A DNA stretch of 64,000 bases from Bradyrhizobium retamae. GTDB taxonomy: Bacteria; Pseudomonadota; Alphaproteobacteria; Rhizobiales; Xanthobacteraceae. The stretch is taken from the NCBI RefSeq assembly GCF_001440415.1, contig NZ_LLYA01000154.1, positions 1-64,000 on the forward strand. The letters run 5' to 3'. Under the pieces are notes generated by a model. The model was given only the letters and a program-made list of their open reading frames with translations, ran no database searches and was not told where the DNA came from. Shown piece after piece: positions 58,727-64,000 of the stretch. Both the position numbers and the translations under genes were made by a program. How positions within the stretch are numbered: the stretch's first letter is position 1; every line of letters begins with the position of its first letter.

Positions 58727-59956
58727 ATGCCCGAGTTGATTTCGGTCACATCGGAAACTGTAGACGCGACGTTTCCGGAATTGCCCCGCATGGTCCGGCT
58801 GGCGCTGGGCTTTGGTTCAAAGCTGCAACAAGGCACGCTCGACGTGACACTGGCCGATGGCCGCGTGGTCCGGTTGGGCGGCAACGGGCCGGGTCCTGCC
58901 GCCGTGATGAAGATTTATGACTACGGCTTTGCCTCGCGGCTCCTGCGCGGCGGCGACATCGGCATTGCGGAAGCCTATCTGCGCGGTGAATGGGACACGC
59001 CCGATCTCACGCAATTCCTCTATCTGTTCTGCGTCAACCAGGACTGGATGCAGACGATGCTAGTCGCCAATCCGCTGACGCGCACCTTCCAGGCCGTCAG
59101 GCATTGGCTCAACCGCAACACAAAGCGGCAGGCTCGCCGCAACATCTATGCACATTACGATATCGGCAACGCCTTCTACTCGGCGTGGCTCGATCCGAGC
59201 ATGACCTATTCGTCGGCGCTGTTCGAGGACGACACGCCCGATCTGACGGCCGCGCAGCACAACAAATACCGGCGGCTCGCCGAGGCCATCGATCTGCGGC
59301 CGGGCCAGAAGCTGTTGGAGATCGGCTGCGGATGGGGCGGCTTTGCCGAATACGCTGCCAAGACGTTCGGCGCCAGGGTGGTCGGGCTCACCATCAGCAA
59401 GGAACAGCGCGAGTTCGCACAGGCGCGCATTCAGAACGCCGGACTCAGCGATAGGGTCGAGATCAAGCTGCAGGACTACCGCGACGAGCGCGACCGCTAC
59501 GACCGGATCGTCTCGATCGAGATGATCGAGGCGGTTGGCGAGCAATTCTGGCCGAAATATTTTTCACAGTTGCGCGACCGCCTGTTGCCGGGTGGCCTCG
59601 CCGGTATCCAGGCCATCACCATCCAGGACAGCCTGTTCCAGGCCTATCGCCGCGAAGTCGACTTCATCCAGCGCTACGTCTTTCCGGGCGGCATGCTGCC
59701 GTCGCCGCAGATCCTGAAAACGCTCGGCGAACGCTTCGGCGTTCCCGTCATCCGCGAACGTATCTTTGGGCAAGATTATGCCAAGACGCTTGCGATCTGG
59801 CGAAGCAATTTCCGCGCGGCCTGGCCGAACCTGACGCCGTCGGGTTTCGACGATCGCTTCCTGCGGCTGTGGGAATATTACCTCGCCTATTGCGAGGCCG
59901 GTTTCCTGTCCGGAAATATCGACGTGCGCCAGGTGGTGTTTGCGAAATCGGGCTGA
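58727..59956 (+). CDS. cfa: Cyclopropane-fatty-acyl-phospholipid synthase
   Basis: 409 residues from the ATG at 58727 (MPELISVTSETVD). The N-terminal domain (DVTLADGRVVRLGGNGPGPAAVMKIYDYGFASRLLRGGDIGIAEAYLRGEWD) precedes the methyltransferase with LLEIGCGWGGFAEYAA (SAM motif I), YDRIVSIEMIEAVGEQFWP and the C-terminal YLAYCEAGF. It adds a methylene from SAM across the double bond of unsaturated phospholipid chains. The gene may be translated with the broken flavoprotein start upstream; its own ribosome-binding site is weak. Confidence 0.94.
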   Translation: MPELISVTSETVDATFPELPRMVRLALGFGSKLQQGTLDVTLADGRVVRLGGNGPGPAAVMKIYDYGFASRLLRGGDIGIAEAYLRGEWDTPDLTQFLYLFCVNQDWMQTMLVANPLTRTFQAVRHWLNRNTKRQARRNIYAHYDIGNAFYSAWLDPSMTYSSALFEDDTPDLTAAQHNKYRRLAEAIDLRPGQKLLEIGCGWGGFAEYAAKTFGARVVGLTISKEQREFAQARIQNAGLSDRVEIKLQDYRDERDRYDRIVSIEMIEAVGEQFWPKYFSQLRDRLLPGGLAGIQAITIQDSLFQAYRREVDFIQRYVFPGGMLPSPQILKTLGERFGVPVIRERIFGQDYAKTLAIWRSNFRAAWPNLTPSGFDDRFLRLWEYYLAYCEAGFLSGNIDVRQVVFAKSG

Positions 59957-60007
59957 TCGCCCTGCCCCAACGCTGGCTTGTATGGCTGGCGGCCCTCCTT
60001 TAGGGTC

Positions 60008-60022
60008 GCCTAACGATTAGGC
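60008..60022. promoter_or_regulatory. Palindrome in the cysK leader, possible operator
   Basis: GCCTAA (60008-60013) and TTAGGC (60017-60022) flank CGA, ending 23 bases before the cysK ATG. Perfect dyad in an otherwise short leader; could be a regulator site. Confidence 0.4.
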
Positions 60023-60045
60023 AAACAAACCGGCGATTCAAAGAC

Positions 60046-61086
60046 ATGGCCTTCAACAAAGACGTCATCGAAGCGATCGGCAACACGCCCCTCATCAAGC
60101 TGAAGCACGCTTCGGAAGCGACCGGCTGCACCATTCTCGGCAAGGCCGAATTCATGAATCCCGGCCAGTCGGTCAAGGACCGCGCGGGCAAATGGATGAT
60201 CCTCGAAGCCGAAAAGCGCGGCGATCTCAGACCGGGCGGGCTCGTGGTGGAATCAACCGCCGGCAATACCGGCATCGGGCTGGCCGTGGTCGCCAGCGCC
60301 CGCGGTTACCGCACGCTGATTCTGATCCCGGAAACGCAGAGCCAGGAAAAGAAGGACATGCTGCGGCTGTGCGGCGCCGAGCTCATCGAAGTGCCGCAAC
60401 TACCCTATTCCAATCCGAACAATTATCAGCACGTCGGACGGCGGCTGGCTGACCAGCTTCGCAAGACCGAGCCAAACGGCGTGCTGTTCGCCGACCAGTG
60501 GAACAATCTCGACAACGCCAAGGCGCACTACGAGTCCACCGGCCCCGAGATCTGGGAGCAAACCGGCGGCAAGGTCGACGGCTTTATCTGCTCGGTGGGC
60601 ACCGGCGGCACGCTCGCGGGCGTCAGCCGCTTTCTGAAGGAAAAGAACAAGGACATCGTGACCGCCTGCGCCGATCCGCACGGCTTCGCGATGTACGAGC
60701 TGTTCAAGCATGGCACCGCCAAATCGACGCCAGGCGACTCGATCACTGAAGGCATCGGGCTCGGCCGTGTCACGCCCATCATCGAGACCGCTGTTGTCGA
60801 TGACGCTTTCCTGATTTCCGACGAGGAAGCCGTAACGGTGATCTACGAACTGCTCGAGCAGGAAGGCCTGTGCCTCGGCGGCTCCACCGGTATCAACGTC
60901 GCCGGCGCGATCCGATTGGCAAAGCAGCTCGGACCCGGCAAGACCATCGTCACCGTGCTGGCCGATTCCGGCGGCCGCTATCAGTCAAAGCTGTTCAATC
61001 CGGCATTCATGCGCTCGAAGAACCTGCCGGTGCCGGCATGGCTGGAAAAGCGTACCAAGATCGACGTGCCGTTCGAGAAGGTGTGA
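60046..61086 (+). CDS. cysK: Cysteine synthase A
   Basis: 346 residues. PLP enzyme of the beta-replacement family: NPGQSVKDRAGKWMI with the Schiff-base Lys, STAGNTGIGLA (substrate loop), and the phosphate loop GTGGTLAG. The C-terminus is longer than E. coli CysK (ADSGGRYQSKLFNPAFMRSKNLPVPAWLEKR). It makes cysteine from O-acetylserine and sulfide. Monocistronic, with a palindrome in its leader and a dispersed repeat after it. Confidence 0.94.
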   Translation: MAFNKDVIEAIGNTPLIKLKHASEATGCTILGKAEFMNPGQSVKDRAGKWMILEAEKRGDLRPGGLVVESTAGNTGIGLAVVASARGYRTLILIPETQSQEKKDMLRLCGAELIEVPQLPYSNPNNYQHVGRRLADQLRKTEPNGVLFADQWNNLDNAKAHYESTGPEIWEQTGGKVDGFICSVGTGGTLAGVSRFLKEKNKDIVTACADPHGFAMYELFKHGTAKSTPGDSITEGIGLGRVTPIIETAVVDDAFLISDEEAVTVIYELLEQEGLCLGGSTGINVAGAIRLAKQLGPGKTIVTVLADSGGRYQSKLFNPAFMRSKNLPVPAWLEKRTKIDVPFEKV

Positions 61087-61097
61087 GCGGGCTATGT

Positions 61098-61188
61098 CGT
61101 AGAGTGGGCAAAGGCGCTCTTCCGCCGTGCCCACCACCTATCGGACCGCGATACAGTTGGTGGGCACGCTTCGCTTTGCCCCCCTACG
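61098..61188. repeat. Dispersed palindromic repeat (CGTAG.GTGGGCAAAG type)
   Basis: Left arm GTAGAGTGGGCAAAGGCGC and right arm GCTTTGCCCCCCTACG with inner arms GTGCCCACCA / TGGTGGGCAC. It sits between the convergent ends of cysK and aapP and could act as a terminator for both. Confidence 0.8.
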
Positions 61189-61195
61189 CGACCGA

Positions 61196-61939
61196 TCAAT
61201 GCCGCAAGATCTGGCTCAGGAACAGCTTCGTCCGCGCGTGCTGCGGGTTGGCGAAGAATTCATGCGGCGTGTTTGATTCGATGACCTGGCCCGCGTCCAT
61301 GAAGACGACGCGGTTGGCGACTTCGCGGGCAAATCCCATCTCGTGGGTGACCACCAGCATGGTCATGCCTTCCTTCGCGAGATCGACCATGGTGTCGAGC
61401 ACTTCCTTGACCATTTCCGGGTCGAGCGCCGAGGTCGGTTCGTCGAACAGCATCACCTTCGGATTCATCGTCAGTGCGCGGGCAATGGCGACGCGTTGCT
61501 GCTGACCGCCCGACATTTGGCCGGGATATTTGTTGGCCTGATGCGGGATCTTGACCCGCTCCAGGAATTTCATCGCGGTCGCCTCGGCGTCCTTTTTCGG
61601 AATGTTGCGTACCCAGATCGGCGCCAGCGTGCAGTTCTCCAGCACGGTCAGGTGCGGAAACAGGTTAAAGCTCTGGAACACCATGCCAACCTCGCGGCGG
61701 ACTTCATCCACCCGCCGCAGGTTCGGCCCGAGTTCGATGCCCTCGACCACGATCTGGCCTTCCTGGAATTCCTCCAGCGCGTTGATGCAGCGGATCAGCG
61801 TCGACTTGCCCGAGCCCGACGGGCCGCAGATCACGATGCGCTCGCCCTTGGCGACATCGAGGTTGATGTCGCGCAGGACGTGAAAATCGCCGTACCATTT
61901 GTTGAGTGCGTTGATGCCAACGATCGAGTTTGCGGTCAT
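61196..61939 (-). CDS. aapP: General amino-acid ABC transporter, ATP-binding subunit
   Basis: 247 residues: Walker [11 protein letters not shown]-loop [12 protein letters not shown], signature [15 protein letters not shown], Walker [13 protein letters not shown] and His switch VTHEMGF. It belongs to the polar amino-acid uptake group (GlnQ/AapP/BztD). It is the last gene of the aapQ-aapM-aapP run, 11 bases after aapM. In rhizobia the Aap system takes up many amino acids and matters for symbiotic nitrogen exchange. Confidence 0.95.
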   Translation of the reverse strand: MTANSIVGINALNKWYGDFHVLRDINLDVAKGERIVICGPSGSGKSTLIRCINALEEFQEGQIVVEGIELGPNLRRVDEVRREVGMVFQSFNLFPHLTVLENCTLAPIWVRNIPKKDAEATAMKFLERVKIPHQANKYPGQMSGGQQQRVAIARALTMNPKVMLFDEPTSALDPEMVKEVLDTMVDLAKEGMTMLVVTHEMGFAREVANRVVFMDAGQVIESNTPHEFFANPQHARTKLFLSQILRH

Positions 61940-61949
61940 GGTGATGTAC

Positions 61950-63473
61950 TCAGTTGCGACGATGTGCGTTCAGCCGGTTCTCGACGAACAGCGAGTAACG
62001 CGACATCCCGAAGCAGAAGACGAAATAGATCAGTCCGGTGAAAGCAAAGCCGGTGAACAGCGTCGTCGGCGTCGACCAGACCGGATCGCTGAAGGAAGCC
62101 CTGAGCTGCCCCAGGAGATCGAACAGCGCGACGATCGAGACCAGCGAGGTATCCTTGAACAGCGCGATGAAGCTGTTGACGAGACCGGGGATGACGTGGC
62201 GCAGCGCCTGCGGCATCACGATCAGCGCCGTGGTCTTGGCCCAGGACAGGCCAAGCGCGCTCGCCGCCTCGCCCTGCCCGCGCGGGATCGCCGCGAGGCC
62301 GCCCCTGATGACTTCGGCCTGATAGGCGCCCGCGAACAGCGCGATGCCGATCAGGGCACGCATCAGCCCATCGATGGTGAAGCCGGTCGGTACGAATAGT
62401 GGCAGCATATAGGTTGCAAAGAACAGCACGGTGATCAGCGGAACGCCGCGCCAGAATTCGATGAAGGCGATCGAGAAAATACGGATCAGCGGAATGGTCG
62501 AGCGCCGCCCCAGCGCGAGCGCAATGCCGACCGGCATCGAAGCGACGATGCCGGTGACGGATACCACCAGCGTCACCAGAAGGCCGCCCCACAAGCGTGT
62601 GTCGACCTCCGGAAGTCCACCGCTGTCGAGCCCCATCACGGCGATCACCAGGGCGATGGCGACAAAGATCCCAAGGCAGGTGATCAGCGGCCGCCAGCCG
62701 GACCGCAGGCCGCCGCCAAGCCAGAACAGCAGCGCCGACACGATCACGGCAGTTGCCCCGAGATCCGCCCAGACCGGACGGCCAAAAGCCTGGATCTGAT
62801 CGCGCAGCCAGGTTAGCGGCAACAGCACCCAGCCGACCACCGTGCTCACCAGCACGATCAGCTTGCCGATGACCCATAGCAGCGGTCCGATGATGGCCGT
62901 CGTCTCGCCGGAGGCCACCAGCTTCCTGCCGCCGTCTCCGATACTGTCGTTGAAGCCCGAGAGAAGCCCGGCGGTCCAGCTCACGCCGAAGCCGCCGAGT
63001 CCGCCGCCGCGCAGCAGGAAGAAGGCGACGACAGGTAACGCCACGAAGAACAGAATGGCGTTGGGACCCTTGGCCGGCAGCCGCGGAATCAGCAGCGGCA
63101 CCAACAGGATCGCGGCAAGAATGAACGTGAGATTGACGCGCCAGCGCTCCGGCTCCGGATAGAAGCCATAGATGAACTGCGAAAACTTGGCCTGAATAAA
63201 GGGCCAGCAGGCGCCAACCACATCGGTCGGATTTTTCGGGAGGCAGGCGGTGCGGTCGTTGCCGATCCAGACCGCATCGACGAACGCGAACTTCACGGCC
63301 GGAACAACGGTGACCCACAGCAACAACAGGCTGACGATCGTGATCAGGATGTTGGTCGGCGAATTGAGCAGGCGCGTACGCAGGAAGCCAACGAACCCGG
63401 TGGTCTTCACCGGCGCGGCCCGCTCGGGCACGAGGTCTTGGCGGACGAAAATGGATGAAGTCGTGTCGCTCAT
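61950..63473 (-). CDS. aapM: General amino-acid ABC transporter, permease AapM (long form)
   Basis: 507 residues from the ATG at 63473 ([13 protein letters not shown]), which overlaps the aapQ stop as ATGA. N-terminal helix [30 protein letters not shown], then several extra hydrophobic segments in the middle (residues about 120-290), and the C-terminal transporter domain with the EAA loop [36 protein letters not shown]. It is over 100 residues longer than the Rhizobium leguminosarum AapM, which I recall as about 384, because of the inserted membrane segments. Confidence 0.93.
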   Translation of the reverse strand: MSDTTSSIFVRQDLVPERAAPVKTTGFVGFLRTRLLNSPTNILITIVSLLLLWVTVVPAVKFAFVDAVWIGNDRTACLPKNPTDVVGACWPFIQAKFSQFIYGFYPEPERWRVNLTFILAAILLVPLLIPRLPAKGPNAILFFVALPVVAFFLLRGGGLGGFGVSWTAGLLSGFNDSIGDGGRKLVASGETTAIIGPLLWVIGKLIVLVSTVVGWVLLPLTWLRDQIQAFGRPVWADLGATAVIVSALLFWLGGGLRSGWRPLITCLGIFVAIALVIAVMGLDSGGLPEVDTRLWGGLLVTLVVSVTGIVASMPVGIALALGRRSTIPLIRIFSIAFIEFWRGVPLITVLFFATYMLPLFVPTGFTIDGLMRALIGIALFAGAYQAEVIRGGLAAIPRGQGEAASALGLSWAKTTALIVMPQALRHVIPGLVNSFIALFKDTSLVSIVALFDLLGQLRASFSDPVWSTPTTLFTGFAFTGLIYFVFCFGMSRYSLFVENRLNAHRRN

Positions 63474-64000
63474 CCGCCCATGCTCCGGCTGATCCGCCAT
63501 CCATAGAAACTCATGATTGCGCTGGTGACCAGCGAGATCAGGAGATAGACGCCCATGGTGATACCGATGATTTCGATCGCCTGCCCGGTCTGGCTCAGCG
63601 TGGTTCCGGCGAACACCGAGACCAGATCGGGATAGCCGATCGCGACCGCCAGCGAGGAGTTCTTGGTCAGGTTGAGATACTGGTTGGTGAGCGGGGGCAG
63701 AATCACGCGCATCGCCTGCGGGATTACGATCAGCCGCAATACCGAGCCGCGCTGCAGTCCGAGCGAGGAACCGGCTTCCATCTGGCCCTTGTGCACGGAG
63801 AGAATACCCGCGCGCACGATCTCGGCGATGAAGGCCGCCGTGTAGGTCGACAGCGCCAGTGTCAGCGCGACGAACTCCGGTATCAGGCGTGAGCCCCCGG
63901 CGAAGTTGAAGCCCCTGAGCACGGGCACCTCAAACGTGACAGGTGCGCCGAAAATCAGCACGCTGAGCAACGGCAGGCCGACCACCATGCCCAGCGCGTA
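63470..64000 (-). CDS. aapQ: General amino-acid ABC transporter, permease AapQ (cut by right window edge)
   Basis: The frame is open to the last base (...YALGMVVGLPLLSVLIFGAP), so the N-terminus lies beyond the window; 176 residues are visible. The EAA loop is RAGILSVHKGQMEAGSSLGLQRGSVLRLIVIPQAMRVILPPLTNQYLNLTKNSSLAVAIGYPDL, typical of AapQ/BztB. The periplasmic binding protein gene aapJ should lie upstream, outside the window. Confidence 0.93.
   Translation of the reverse strand, partial: YALGMVVGLPLLSVLIFGAPVTFEVPVLRGFNFAGGSRLIPEFVALTLALSTYTAAFIAEIVRAGILSVHKGQMEAGSSLGLQRGSVLRLIVIPQAMRVILPPLTNQYLNLTKNSSLAVAIGYPDLVSVFAGTTLSQTGQAIEIIGITMGVYLLISLVTSAIMSFYGWRISRSMGG

Noticed and set aside
61936..63504. 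Second long minus-strand frame over aapM
   Set aside because: Out-of-frame reading of the same gene; the product has no membrane helices or transporter motifs.

Overview
The window looks like chromosome of a Rhizobiales alphaproteobacterium, most probably Bradyrhizobium or a close relative. The evidence is high GC, the gene order dusB-ntrB-ntrC-ntrY-ntrX-hfq-hflX, a fused ispDF gene, popZ next to valS, an Aap-type general amino-acid transporter, and three families of dispersed palindromic repeats of a kind I associate with bradyrhizobia. The genus is inferred from recognised proteins and gene order, not from a database search.

Layout. 0-8 kb is an accessory edge: the C-terminal part of an IS transposase, a gene-poor stretch, a DUF1269 protein, a small secreted peptide, an M24 peptidase, a rhodanese, a crotonase, and a major-facilitator gene broken by a one-base frameshift. 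At 6.3-8.0 kb lies a three-gene cobalt-type nitrile hydratase operon (alpha, beta, chaperone) with stop/start overlaps. It runs head-on into queC, whose product preQ0 is itself a nitrile. 8-21 kb is core: mazG, hflX, hfq, the NtrYX and NtrBC two-component systems, dusB, ispDF and a CinA-type amidohydrolase. 21-31 kb holds a ThDP enzyme, a 3-hydroxyisobutyrate-dehydrogenase-like reductase, a RatA/COQ10-type START protein coupled to a P-loop kinase, lipA, a 3-methyladenine glycosylase, and a PaoABC-like periplasmic molybdenum oxidoreductase with an AraC regulator upstream.

32-34.5 kb encodes a modular exported enzyme: a GH113-like glycosidase followed by RTX calcium repeats that are split by a carbohydrate-binding module. 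35-42 kb is valS, popZ, a TolC-family protein and a PCMT-like protein, with repeats and a hairpin terminator. tRNA-Asn and tRNA-Cys flank a region of small genes and regulators at 42-45.4 kb. This region includes a TetR gene with a clear divergent operator, and a small secreted-protein gene interrupted by an in-frame amber codon. 45.5-48 kb holds unrecognised membrane and coiled-coil proteins. One resembles a membrane-anchored SANT-like DNA-binding protein. Another ends in a TGATG overlap with a 23-residue transmembrane micropeptide.

48-58 kb is a complete MdtABC/OprM-type tripartite efflux operon plus a DTW-domain gene. 58.5-60 kb is a broken flavoprotein start followed by cfa. The window ends with cysK and the aapQ-aapM-aapP transporter operon, cut by the right edge.

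No CRISPR array, prophage, integrase, rRNA or defence island was seen. The items most worth following up are the nitrile hydratase/queC neighbourhood, the membrane-SANT protein, the coupled micropeptide, the RTX-GH113 enzyme, and the decayed genes (MFS frameshift, amber codon, flavoprotein remnant).
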